A DNA stretch of 64,000 bases from Ignavibacteriota bacterium (GCA_003327435.1 QOQV01000002.1:62001-126000); one strand, 5' to 3'; shown: positions 54,734 to 63,146, counted from the first letter of the stretch. A program made the numbers and translations. The notes: generated by a model not told the origin, from the letters alone.

Positions 54734-54754
54734 AAGTTTTTCTATATTTGAATT

Positions 54755-55123
54755 TTATTTCCCATCTTTACAGCAATCAGGTAAGCTGTTGTATGATTCA
54801 CGGTTGCGCGGAGTTTCGTTAGCATCATATCCAGCATCGGAAATAAATTTTTCGAGTGTCGTAATGTCAACTTTTGTTCTGTTGAATTTCACTGTTGTTA
54901 TTTTCTTTTGAAGGTCGACTTCGACATCATAAACACCTTCCACGGCTGAAACCGTTTTCTTTATAGTGGAAACGCACATTCCACACATTATGGATGGTGT
55001 AGATATTGTTGTTGTTTGGATATTATTTTCAGTTTGATCCTTCCCGTCATAACCCGATTCTCTCTTTCCGCAGCCAACAAGAAGGATTATTAAGATATAT
55101 GAAAGAACAATATATTGATACAT
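54755..55123 (-). CDS. HMA-domain periplasmic lipoprotein
   Basis: 122-residue lipoprotein (ILIILLVGC, lipidated Cys18). After a short linker, residues 38-105 form a heavy-metal-associated domain with the metal pair Cys47-x-x-Cys50 in STPSIMCGMCVSTIKKTV and the typical AGYDA ending; a short tail ends in LPDCCKDGK with two more cysteines. The longer ORF begins 54 nt upstream inside the neighbouring gene; ATG 55123 is chosen because it opens the lipoprotein signal. Likely role: bind Cu+ or Hg2+/Ag+ at the periplasmic face of the inner or outer membrane, a chaperone for the CusCBA pump or for the ATPase encoded downstream. Confidence 0.8.
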   Translation of the reverse strand: MYQYIVLSYILIILLVGCGKRESGYDGKDQTENNIQTTTISTPSIMCGMCVSTIKKTVSAVEGVYDVEVDLQKKITTVKFNRTKVDITTLEKFISDAGYDANETPRNRESYNSLPDCCKDGK

Positions 55124-55134
55124 ATTAGATATCC

Positions 55135-55512
55135 TTATATCTTTTTTGACTCTTTCATTTTCGTTTGTCCTGGGCACCTATATTTGCCATCTTTTGATTG
55201 TGAATCATCAGATTTCTTGACATCTGTTTTCTGACAGCAATCCTCACCTTTAGAGCATTCTTTTTTAGCATCTTTTGCTGCCTTTTGTGTGCAGTCAGAT
55301 TTGCCATCGTGCATTTGTGATGCATCGCGTGATGTGCAATCTGATTTTTTGACTTCTGTTTTAGCTTCGGATTTCACACCTTTTTCACTCGCACAGCAAG
55401 ATTTCTGTTTTTCTCTGGTCGTTTCAGATTTTTTTGTATCAGTTTGGGCAATTAATATCGAAAAAGATACTAATATAGCAACTAATAATTTATGTATATT
55501 GTTTGATTTCAT
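55135..55512 (-). CDS. Cys/Lys-rich secreted protein, probable metal binder
   Basis: 125 residues: a signal peptide (MKSNNIHKLLVAILVSFSILIAQ split around residue 20), then a low-complexity, hydrophilic, Lys/Ser/Asp-rich chain with eight cysteines: SCCAS, two copies of the KSDCT pattern, ECSKGEDCCQK and the C-terminal YRCPGQTKMKES. Paired and spaced cysteines in a disordered chain resemble metallothionein-like sequestration proteins. It has a strong AAAGGAG site and its own candidate promoter; the HMA lipoprotein starts 11 nt after its stop. No family recognised. Metal binding is inferred from composition and location next to CusA. Confidence 0.6.
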   Translation of the reverse strand: MKSNNIHKLLVAILVSFSILIAQTDTKKSETTREKQKSCCASEKGVKSEAKTEVKKSDCTSRDASQMHDGKSDCTQKAAKDAKKECSKGEDCCQKTDVKKSDDSQSKDGKYRCPGQTKMKESKKI

Positions 55513-55551
55513 TGTTGACTCCTTTAATGTTAATGTTTTTATGGTTAATTA

Positions 55552-55580
55552 AATATATGAGTTTAAATTTTAAACAATAA
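55552..55580 (-). promoter_or_regulatory. candidate promoter with an inverted repeat upstream of the Cys-rich gene
   Basis: On the minus strand: TTATTG (55580-55575), 17-nt spacer, TATATT (55557-55552). The spacer is occupied by GTTTAAAATTTAAAC (55575-55561), an inverted repeat of 7 bp arms around one base. An inverted repeat between the two boxes is the layout of metal-sensing MerR-type sites, but no regulator gene is in the window. The -35 box is poor, so this is a weak call. Confidence 0.35.
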
Positions 55581-55620
55581 TTTACACTTTTATTTTTGAA
55601 ATTCAAATTTAAAATCATTC

Positions 55621-58600
55621 TTAACTTTTCATCCAGCTTGCCATTTTTGATCCTTCTAATTTGCCTTTCATTAGAGCTCGTTCTTTCATGTAGCTGAATA
55701 ACACTGGTGTGACTATCAAGACGTGAATTGTGGATGTAATCAATCCACCGATCATTGGTGCGGCGATAGGTCGCATTACATCCGACCCAACTCCTGTACT
55801 CCACATTATCGGTAGAAGTGCGATCAAAGTTGTCCCGACTGTCATAATCTTTGGGCGTAACCTTAGCACCGAACCTTCGATAGTCGATTCAGTAATGTCT
55901 GACATTGTGATTGGACCGCGCTTACCAAGCTCAAAAGACCTGAAACGTTTATCCAGTGCCTCATGAAGATAAACTACCATTACAACACCCGTCTCTACAG
56001 CCAATCCATACAGAGCGATAAATCCAATCCATACAGCCACCGAGAAGTTGTATCCTAAAATATAAATCAGATACACGCCACCGATTAGAGCAAATGGGAC
56101 AGAGAGCATTACTACAAATGCTTCTTTAAAATCTTTTGTTATGAAATAAAGCATAATGAATATTATGAAGAAGACCATCGGCATCAGAAGCTGCAAACGC
56201 TCGCGCGCACGGATTTGGTTTTCCCACTGTCCGCTCCACTGGAGAGTGTATCCCGGGGGAAGAGTTAACTCTTTATTTAAAACTTCTTTTGCTTCATTCA
56301 CAAAGCTCCCCATATCACGTCCACGAACATTCAGATAAACTATAGATCGCAACTGTGCATTTTCGCTGGAAATCATTGCTGGACCGGGAACAATCTCTAT
56401 CTTCGCAAGCTGTGAAAGCGGAATGTAACCACGTGAAGAAACTGAAGAAGTTTGTGTAGTCGAGTTTTGAATTTTTAGTTTTGAGTTGAGAGATGATGTA
56501 TAGTTTTCCATCGAACCCATTAAGCTGCTCGATTGTCCGTTGTTATCTGGTTTTGCAGACGACATTAAGGCTGTATCAGATTTTCTCATACCTTTCAAAT
56601 TAATAGGCACGGGGATATTATTGATAGCATCTAAATTATTTCTCCAATCTCTCGATAGCCGCACGCGAATCGGGAAGCGTTGCCTGCCTTCGAGCACAGT
56701 TCCAATATTCTCGCCACCAATCGCGGTCTCAATTACATCTTGTACATCGCCGATATTAATCCCATAACGAGCAACGGCTTCACGGTCAATTTTTATATCG
56801 AGGAAAAGTCCACCTTGAATTCGCTCGGCATACAGATCAGCGGCGCCAGGAACCTTACGCAAAACATTTTCAGCTCTGATTGCCAGTTGCTCAAGCGTAT
56901 CTAAATCTTTTCCGAATATTTTGATACCAAGGTCAGTCCGCACACCGGTCGAAAGCATATTAATCCGGTTGATGATGGGCTGTGTCCAGCCATTTCGTAC
57001 ACCGGGAATTTGAAGCTTTGCATCCAACTCCGCAATGATATCATCTTTTGTTATTCCGGGTCGCCATTCACTCTTCGGCTTCAAGATGATGATAGTTTCA
57101 ATCATGCTCACAGGTGCATTGTCGGTTGATGTTTCTGCCTTGCCCGCTTTGCCAAGAACAGATTCCACTTCAGGTACTGATTTAATAATTGCATCCTGAA
57201 CTTGTAGAATTCTATTCACTTCAGTAATCGAAGCGGAGGGAAGCGTAACCGGCATAAAAAGCAAGCTCTGCTCGTCGAGAGGAGGCATGAACTCGGAACC
57301 GATGTTCGTCATCATTGGTATTGCGATAAGAAGTGCGATGATGTTAAGTGCAATTGTTGTCTTACGATATTTTAAAACCCATCGAATTACAGGTGCATAA
57401 ATTTTATTAAGAATATTACTGATAGGATTTTGTTCTTCACTTCTAAATTTGCCTCGTGTAAGAATTGTCATTAACATCGGAACAAGGGTAATAGCTATAA
57501 TTGCAGAACCAATCATCACAAATGTTTTTGTGAATGCAAGGGGTCGAAACAATTTTCCTTCCTGCCCTTCCAACAAGAAAACAGGGAGGAATGAAACAAC
57601 CATTATTGCAACTGAAAAGAATATCGCCGGTCCAACTTGTTTAGCAGAACGAATTGAAATCTCAGTGTAATCTTCTTTCGTCAATGTTCCTTTTTCTTTC
57701 TGTGTCTGGGCAACATGCCGATATGCGTTCTCGACAAGCACAATCGAGGCATCCACAATTACACCGATAGCAATTGCAATTCCTCCAAGCGACATAATGT
57801 TTGATGTAATTCCGAAAGTTTTCATAAGTATGAAAGCCATAAGCACTGCTATTGGAATTTCTATAATTATCCGCAACACACTTCTGAAATGAAGCAAAAA
57901 TAAAAATACAACTATACTCACTACAATCGCTTCTTGAAGCAGCGTACCTTTTAAATTATTGACTGCCGCCATTATGATATCTGTGCGGTCGTATGCAGGT
58001 TTGATTTCGACACCTTTCGGAAGTCCCGGATAAATTTCTTTAATCTTAGCTTTTACCCTGTCGATTACATCTTTTGCATTCTCGCCGTAACGCATAACAA
58101 CTATCCCACCCACAACTTCTCCCTCTCCGTTTTTCTCCAACGAGCCGCGACGGATATCACCACCAAGTTGGACGATACCTAAATTCTTCACATAAATCGG
58201 CGTTCCACTTACACTTGTTGAAACAACTATATTCTCAATATCTCTAATCGATTGAATGTAGCCCTGACCACGGACAAAATATTCCGCATCAGAAATTTCC
58301 AAAATTTTTCCCCCAACTTCGTTATTCGAGCGCATTACTGCATTTCGGATATCGGTAATGGTTACATTGTATGCTTTCATTTTATTTGGGTCGATATCGA
58401 TTTGGTACTGCTTAATATATCCACCTATTGACGCGACTTCAGCAACACCCGCTACCCCCTGAAGATGCAATTTGATATACCAATCTTGAATTGCACGCAG
58501 TGTTCCTAAATCATATTTACCTTCGACTGTGTACCAATAAACGTGTCCAACTCCTGTTCCATCGGGACCAAGCTGAACTTTCGCACCTTGCGGCATCAAC

Positions 58601-58956
58601 GGTTGAACAACGGAAAGTTTTTCCAGTACTCGGCTGCGCGCCCAGTATAAATCGGTTTTCTCCTCGAAGATGATGAAGATGAACGACATGCCGAACATTG
58701 ATTGTGCGCGAATTGTTTGAACTTCTGGAATTCCTTGAAGCGCAGTCGTCAGCGGAAAAGTTATTTGATCCTCAACTAATTGTGGCGAGCGCCCCATCCA
58801 CTCTGTAAAAACTATCACCTGATTTTCCGATAGGTCGGGAATTGCATCAAGTGGAGTGTGGATAACAGACCAGATACCCCAAACTATAATCAATAAATAG
58901 ATAATAATGATTATGAACTTATTCCTTGCACTAAAATCTATTATTTTTTCTATCAT
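55621..58956 (-). CDS. cusA: copper/silver efflux RND transporter CusA-type
   Basis: 1111-residue inner-membrane RND pump (E. coli CusA is about 1050). Proton-relay residues are visible: VIVDASIVLVENA (Asp and Glu), AVETGVVMVVYLHEAL (Glu) and RLRPKIMT (Lys). Methionines in APVSMIETIIILKPK and RINMLSTGVR match Cus-type metal-binding positions, favouring Cu/Ag over the divalent CzcA class. The N-terminus IEKIIDFSARNKFIIIIIY is normal. A stretch of about 50 residues in the periplasmic porter region (roughly residues 790-838, from RKSDTALMS to SSRG) is extra and low-complexity. Codons look more G/C-rich than in neighbouring genes. It lies between the CusB gene (12 nt) and a non-coding 108-nt space. 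Confidence 0.92.
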   Translation of the reverse strand: MIEKIIDFSARNKFIIIIIYLLIIVWGIWSVIHTPLDAIPDLSENQVIVFTEWMGRSPQLVEDQITFPLTTALQGIPEVQTIRAQSMFGMSFIFIIFEEKTDLYWARSRVLEKLSVVQPLMPQGAKVQLGPDGTGVGHVYWYTVEGKYDLGTLRAIQDWYIKLHLQGVAGVAEVASIGGYIKQYQIDIDPNKMKAYNVTITDIRNAVMRSNNEVGGKILEISDAEYFVRGQGYIQSIRDIENIVVSTSVSGTPIYVKNLGIVQLGGDIRRGSLEKNGEGEVVGGIVVMRYGENAKDVIDRVKAKIKEIYPGLPKGVEIKPAYDRTDIIMAAVNNLKGTLLQEAIVVSIVVFLFLLHFRSVLRIIIEIPIAVLMAFILMKTFGITSNIMSLGGIAIAIGVIVDASIVLVENAYRHVAQTQKEKGTLTKEDYTEISIRSAKQVGPAIFFSVAIMVVSFLPVFLLEGQEGKLFRPLAFTKTFVMIGSAIIAITLVPMLMTILTRGKFRSEEQNPISNILNKIYAPVIRWVLKYRKTTIALNIIALLIAIPMMTNIGSEFMPPLDEQSLLFMPVTLPSASITEVNRILQVQDAIIKSVPEVESVLGKAGKAETSTDNAPVSMIETIIILKPKSEWRPGITKDDIIAELDAKLQIPGVRNGWTQPIINRINMLSTGVRTDLGIKIFGKDLDTLEQLAIRAENVLRKVPGAADLYAERIQGGLFLDIKIDREAVARYGINIGDVQDVIETAIGGENIGTVLEGRQRFPIRVRLSRDWRNNLDAINNIPVPINLKGMRKSDTALMSSAKPDNNGQSSSLMGSMENYTSSLNSKLKIQNSTTQTSSVSSRGYIPLSQLAKIEIVPGPAMISSENAQLRSIVYLNVRGRDMGSFVNEAKEVLNKELTLPPGYTLQWSGQWENQIRARERLQLLMPMVFFIIFIMLYFITKDFKEAFVVMLSVPFALIGGVYLIYILGYNFSVAVWIGFIALYGLAVETGVVMVVYLHEALDKRFRSFELGKRGPITMSDITESTIEGSVLRLRPKIMTVGTTLIALLPIMWSTGVGSDVMRPIAAPMIGGLITSTIHVLIVTPVLFSYMKERALMKGKLEGSKMASWMKS
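56440..56592 (-). repeat. in-frame extra segment in cusA, possible repeat insertion
   Basis: About 150 nt (51 codons) absent from typical CusA proteins, located between the INLKGM region and GYIPLSQLAKIEI. The DNA contains the plus-strand A/T stretch AGTTTTGAATTTTTAGTTTT near 56463-56482, which on the coding strand has the form CAAAACTxAAAATTCAAAACT, a type of short intergenic repeat I associate with Bacteroidota-like genomes. The reading frame is kept. Boundaries are approximate. Confidence 0.45.
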
Positions 58957-58968
58957 AATACCTCCACA

Positions 58969-60504
58969 TTATTCATACACTATTACCTTACCTTCCAACA
59001 TATCCATTCCACAATGGAATCTAAATTCACCAGCTCGCATTGGTGTGATTTCAATGACAGTTGTCTGATGTGGTGTTAAATATTTCTTTATTTTGAAATC
59101 AGGAAATAAAACTTCATCTGTACATTTTACATTATCATGACGTTCAAAATTGATTGTAAGTTTCTGACCTTTCTTTGCATAAATCGTAGAAGGAGAATAT
59201 CCACCATCAACAATAACCGTTACTTCTTTACTTAATTTTGTGTTTAAATGTGATGTAATGTTTTTTTCTACATTAACTGAATGTACATTGTGACCACCTG
59301 TTGAACCTGAGTATTTCAATTGGCTCTCTGAATCAAGCAAATATCCACCTGTTACAACAACTTTGTCACCAACATTAAGTCCACTTATTATTTCGTTAAG
59401 GTTGTCTGTTTCAATTCCAATAATCACATCTCTTGGTTCGAAAGTATTTTCCTTAACTTCAACCCATACGACTTTACGCTTACCTGTATAAATTACTGCA
59501 GGCGAGGGAATAACTATAGTATTTTTTGATTGAGTTAATATTTGTGCAGTTACATACATTTGAGGTTTTAATTTACCTGTGGAATTGTTGAATTCAGTTC
59601 GAACTCTTACAGTGCGAGTCTCACTATTCACGACTGGTTCAATAAAAGTTACTTTGCCCACAAAGCTTTCGTTTGGATATGATTCGGTTGTTAATTGAAC
59701 CTCGGAACCAACTTTTACGAATTGAATATCTTTTTCATACACCTCTAAATAAACCCATACTTTTGAGAGGTCGGCAAGTTTATAAAGAATCATTCCTTCA
59801 TCAACATATTGGCCTTCCTGTATTTCTTTAGAAATCACAGTTCCCGAAATAGGAGAGTGGAATGCTATAGTGTAAAGTGCTTTTTGGTTCTTCTTTAGGT
59901 CTGAAATTTGTTGTTCAGACAAACCGAAATAATATTGCAGTCGATCAAGCGATGCTTCAATCATTGCATCTTGACTGTTTTTTACTGCGAGTAGGAATTC
60001 CTTTTGGGCTGAAATTAAGGCCGGACTATATATTTCAAAGAGTGGTTGATTTTTTGATACCAGCTTACCAGTATAATCTACATGTACTTTCTCTATTCTA
60101 CCGCTGAATCTTGCTGTAACAGTTGCAAGATTTGGTTCTGCAAAATCTACAATTCCAACTGTGTTAATTTTACGATTAATTGTTTGTATTTTCACAGTTT
60201 CGGTTGCAACATTTGCAATCACTCGTTGAGTTGGGGAAAGGCTGATAGATTGCAACATTGCTAAATCTTCAACGGAAGCGTTCTTTCGATTCGTCTGTTT
60301 GACAAGAGCCATTCCGCAAACAGGGCAGGCACCAGCTCTATCTGAAACAACCGATGGATGCATAGGGCAGGTGTATATTTCATTCGTCTGCTCATCTAAT
60401 ATTTGAATTTCATTCCTGTCATTTTTTTTATTGTTGCACGCATTAAAAATAATCGGAATAATTAGAAACATAATTGTCAAGATTATAATTAATTTTAACT
60501 TCAT
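58969..60504 (-). CDS. cusB: CusB-type efflux adaptor with metal-binding domains at both ends
   Basis: 511-residue periplasmic membrane-fusion lipoprotein (IFNAC, lipidated Cys23). First comes a heavy-metal-binding module, YTCPMHP (44-50) with CPVCGM (60-65), as in many CusB/CzcB adaptors. The core (about 90-410) has the barrel-sandwich, alpha-hairpin and beta-barrel domains, for example VHVDYTGKLVSKNQPLFEIY and YKLADLSKVWVYLEVYEKD. The last 80 residues are a cupredoxin-like domain: GGYSPSTIYAKKGQKLTINF, CTDEVLFPDF and GEFRFHCGMDMLEGKV, with plausible copper ligands Cys, His and Met. A cupredoxin at this end is not part of E. coli CusB. cusC follows upstream by 68 nt. Confidence 0.9.
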   Translation of the reverse strand: MKLKLIIILTIMFLIIPIIFNACNNKKNDRNEIQILDEQTNEIYTCPMHPSVVSDRAGACPVCGMALVKQTNRKNASVEDLAMLQSISLSPTQRVIANVATETVKIQTINRKINTVGIVDFAEPNLATVTARFSGRIEKVHVDYTGKLVSKNQPLFEIYSPALISAQKEFLLAVKNSQDAMIEASLDRLQYYFGLSEQQISDLKKNQKALYTIAFHSPISGTVISKEIQEGQYVDEGMILYKLADLSKVWVYLEVYEKDIQFVKVGSEVQLTTESYPNESFVGKVTFIEPVVNSETRTVRVRTEFNNSTGKLKPQMYVTAQILTQSKNTIVIPSPAVIYTGKRKVVWVEVKENTFEPRDVIIGIETDNLNEIISGLNVGDKVVVTGGYLLDSESQLKYSGSTGGHNVHSVNVEKNITSHLNTKLSKEVTVIVDGGYSPSTIYAKKGQKLTINFERHDNVKCTDEVLFPDFKIKKYLTPHQTTVIEITPMRAGEFRFHCGMDMLEGKVIVYE

Positions 60505-60572
60505 TGTTCATTTCCTTTATTAATAGTTAATTCTATTTTCTCAGCATTATAGATTTTTGAATATGCATCGGA

Positions 60573-61829
60573 TTAATAACTTAAAATTTCTTCTATATCT
60601 CTACAGCCAATTTCCTTTTCTAAATTGGCTAATGTTTGTTCAAATTTCATTCGTATCATGATTGCTTCCATCTTCTCCATAGTAAGCATTCTGTATGTGT
60701 CAAGAAGCATTAGAAAGTCAGTTTTCCCGGTTTGATAATTTGTTAATGTTAGCTGTAAGGATTGCTCTGCAAGTGGAATAATCTTTTTGTCATACAATTC
60801 CCACTGTTCAATTAGGGAACGCAATTTTGCATAGTATTCACGCACTTTTGAGAGAAGCATATTTCGTTCATTGTTATAGATTAACTCTGATTTTATTATG
60901 TTGGCTTCTGCTTCTTGGACTTTTGCATTAGCCTTGCTTAGTGTCCATAAGGAAAATGGGAGTGTAATACCTGCTTGTAAACTCCAACCACGAAAACCGG
61001 TCATTGGAGAGGAAACATATTCAATACCCACTTTCATATCAGGTAGATATTCTAACTTAGAAAGTTTATGCATTGTTTTTTCTCTCTCCACCATTAGCGA
61101 ATCGCTTCTTAATTTTGAACATTTTTTTAAAGCATATGCCTGAATTTGCTCAATTTCAAAATTAAAAGAAATCATATCTGGTGCGGTTGCTAATCCCGTG
61201 AAATTGCTGATATCTTGATTAAGTAATGATGCAAGCATGGCAAGTGTTGTCTCTTCCATTTCTTGATATCTGAGAAATTCTTTTTCTAATTTTGCAATTT
61301 CTATCTCTGCTAGTAGAACATCTTGTTGTGAAGTTTTTCCAACAGAATATTGCAATCGAGTAATTTCCAGAACTTGCTTCATCAGTTCAACATTTTGTTG
61401 ATTGAGTTTCATGTTTTGCTGGATCATCCAGAGCTCGTAATATGCAATTTTTACATGCATAATTATATCGACTGATTTTTCGTTGAAAATCTGTTGCGCA
61501 CGATCAACTTCTATTTGTGCCATACGGACTTCGGTCGATATTTTGGCAGGGAAGCGAATCATTTGCATTAATTCTAAATTAGCAAACATTGCCTCATCCG
61601 GCCTCAGGCGGGGCATTTCCATAAGCTTAAATGCTAATTCAGGATTTTCAAGTGAACGAATTTGTGCAATCTTTGACTCTAATGCTCTTATTTCCATACT
61701 ATATGAATTGAGCGATAGATTTTTTAGTAAAGCTTGATCAATTAGTTGATCTAAAAATAATATGGGTTTTTCCTGACTATGTAAGATCCCCAATAAAAAT
61801 ATGTAAATGAAGATTATCTTAGTTTTCAT
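60573..61829 (-). CDS. cusC: TolC-family outer-membrane efflux protein (CusC-type)
   Basis: 418-residue outer-membrane protein with a signal peptide (ending GILHSQ). It has the helix-strand repeats of TolC-type proteins: PELAFKLMEMPRLRPDE, LEITRLQYSVGKTSQQDVLL and the second copy LQLTLTNYQTGKTDFLMLLD, the paired YxxGK(T/S)xxxxL motifs being characteristic. It is not visibly lipidated, unlike E. coli CusC. Partners are the adaptor and pump encoded downstream. There are 99 nt before it from the Cys/His-rich gene, AT-rich and with a weak palindrome TTTTCTTaAAGAAAA near 61873. Confidence 0.9.
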   Translation of the reverse strand: MKTKIIFIYIFLLGILHSQEKPILFLDQLIDQALLKNLSLNSYSMEIRALESKIAQIRSLENPELAFKLMEMPRLRPDEAMFANLELMQMIRFPAKISTEVRMAQIEVDRAQQIFNEKSVDIIMHVKIAYYELWMIQQNMKLNQQNVELMKQVLEITRLQYSVGKTSQQDVLLAEIEIAKLEKEFLRYQEMEETTLAMLASLLNQDISNFTGLATAPDMISFNFEIEQIQAYALKKCSKLRSDSLMVEREKTMHKLSKLEYLPDMKVGIEYVSSPMTGFRGWSLQAGITLPFSLWTLSKANAKVQEAEANIIKSELIYNNERNMLLSKVREYYAKLRSLIEQWELYDKKIIPLAEQSLQLTLTNYQTGKTDFLMLLDTYRMLTMEKMEAIMIRMKFEQTLANLEKEIGCRDIEEILSY

Positions 61830-61928
61830 AAAATAGTTTTAATTAATTGGTTTTGAAAAAGATGAATAATTTTCTTAAAGAAAAATTAAGGATCGTGTTA
61901 GAATTGTATTTATACTAAAACTGTAGGT

Positions 61929-62330
61929 CTAAATTAAAAGGGTAGAATTTAAGATGGGTATGTCAATACAAGAATATGGTTGGATAAATGTTGGTTGGCT
62001 GGTAAGTTTGGTGAAATTAAGACGTTGGTCGTTTTCAATGTGGTGTTTTACAAAATTTAGAGAAAAAATGTTTTCTCTTAAGTGGTTTTTAATAAAGTGA
62101 TTATCATTTGCTTTAACAATTATGAAATTTGAGCAACAATGTTCAATCGATTTTGTAATTTTTTTTTGAGTACTATCAGTATCGTTCTTATGGCACATTG
62201 AACATTGTTCGGCTGAGAATGAGTGCATCATTTTACAGTAGTGTAAAACTACTGGTAACCCAAAATTAAAAATAGAGAATATCACAATAAATGCGATAAT
62301 TATGGATTTATATGTTGGCAAAATTCTCAT
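61929..62330 (-). CDS. Cys/His-rich membrane-anchored periplasmic protein
   Basis: 133 residues from ATG 62330 (an in-frame ATG lies 21 nt further upstream). A hydrophobic helix (about residues 8-29) is followed immediately by HYCKMMH (30-36), then CSMCHKN (43-49) and EHCCSNF (63-69), a cluster of five cysteines with several His and Met: likely metal ligands. The C-terminal half lacks such residues. I recall similar small HYC-containing proteins beside Cus-type operons in Bacteroidota-like genomes, but no named family comes to mind. It is first in the cusCBA direction and may be a metal sensor or a periplasmic copper binder. Function unknown. Confidence 0.7.
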   Translation of the reverse strand: MRILPTYKSIIIAFIVIFSIFNFGLPVVLHYCKMMHSFSAEQCSMCHKNDTDSTQKKITKSIEHCCSNFIIVKANDNHFIKNHLRENIFSLNFVKHHIENDQRLNFTKLTSQPTFIQPYSCIDIPILNSTLLI

Positions 62331-62393
62331 ACTACCCGTATAACATAACACAAATTATTTAAGTTTCAAAATTAATCCAAATAAAATGTTTAA

Positions 62394-63122
62394 TTATCTT
62401 TGTAAGAATTTTAGATCAAATAAATTTGAAATACCAAGTGGTTTGGGAGAATAAAGGGGTTCGGCGTACTCTACCCCAATTAACTGTCCATAATACTTGG
62501 CGCGAGTATCCAAAAAATCAAGAAAAGATTTTTTGCTTAGTAAAGTTTCGGGATCTTTTGATTTTGGATTATAAAATTGTGATTTATATGCTCTGACAGC
62601 TTTTAAGCGTATATGATACACATCGCTTATGTCCAGAATAATACTGGGGATGAATTCCAATTTCATCATATAGTTGAAATAGGTTAGTGGTCTCCATGCT
62701 GATTGTAATTTTCCATTGTCGGTAGTTTTGACATTTGCCAAACCTGAATAGTACCATGCTTGTTTACATAGTTGATGTGCATTTGTGTGGTCTGGATGCC
62801 TATCATGCCAGTGTGGAAATAACAATATTTTAGGTCTGTATTTTCTGATTACTTGTATTAGTCGGTAAAGATTTTCTCTGTTTAGTTCAATATTTGTATC
62901 TGGTATTTTCAAGTTCAGACGAGTTTTAACCCCAAGTATTTTTGCAGCTGATGTAGCTTCTTTGGCTCTTATCTCTCTTGAACCTCTTGTTCCAAGTTCA
63001 CCTTCTGTTAGATCAACTATCACTGTATTGTAACCTAACTTAGTTAACTTGGCAATAGTACCAGAGCAACCGAGTTCAACATCATCTGGATGTGCACCAA
63101 TGGCAAGTATATCTACTTTCAT
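62394..63122 (-). CDS. bshB1: bacillithiol biosynthesis deacetylase BshB1-like
   Basis: 242-residue LmbE/PIG-L-family zinc deacetylase that converts GlcNAc-malate to GlcN-malate on the route to bacillithiol. The metal motif AHPDDVE (residues 10-16) is intact and HWHDRHPDHTNAHQLCKQAW (about 103-122) carries the other zinc histidines; TEGELGTRGSREIRAKEA is typical of the BshB1 branch. The bshA and bshC genes are not in the window. Bacillithiol is a Cu- and peroxide-buffering thiol, so its place directly upstream of the copper locus (63 nt) may be functional, or chance. Confidence 0.87.
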   Translation of the reverse strand: MKVDILAIGAHPDDVELGCSGTIAKLTKLGYNTVIVDLTEGELGTRGSREIRAKEATSAAKILGVKTRLNLKIPDTNIELNRENLYRLIQVIRKYRPKILLFPHWHDRHPDHTNAHQLCKQAWYYSGLANVKTTDNGKLQSAWRPLTYFNYMMKLEFIPSIILDISDVYHIRLKAVRAYKSQFYNPKSKDPETLLSKKSFLDFLDTRAKYYGQLIGVEYAEPLYSPKPLGISNLFDLKFLQR

Positions 63123-63146
63123 CTCTTTATTCCATATTTTTTGTAA

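Noticed and set aside
55490-55804. 104-residue minus-strand open frame at the 3' end of cusA
   Set aside because: Shares the strand with cusA in another frame and overlaps its conserved end; no family features.
62331-62393. promoter before the Cys/His-rich gene and cusCBA
   Set aside because: Combinations such as TTGGAT with TAATTT can be drawn, but the boxes are weak compared with the recurring pattern, so none is called.
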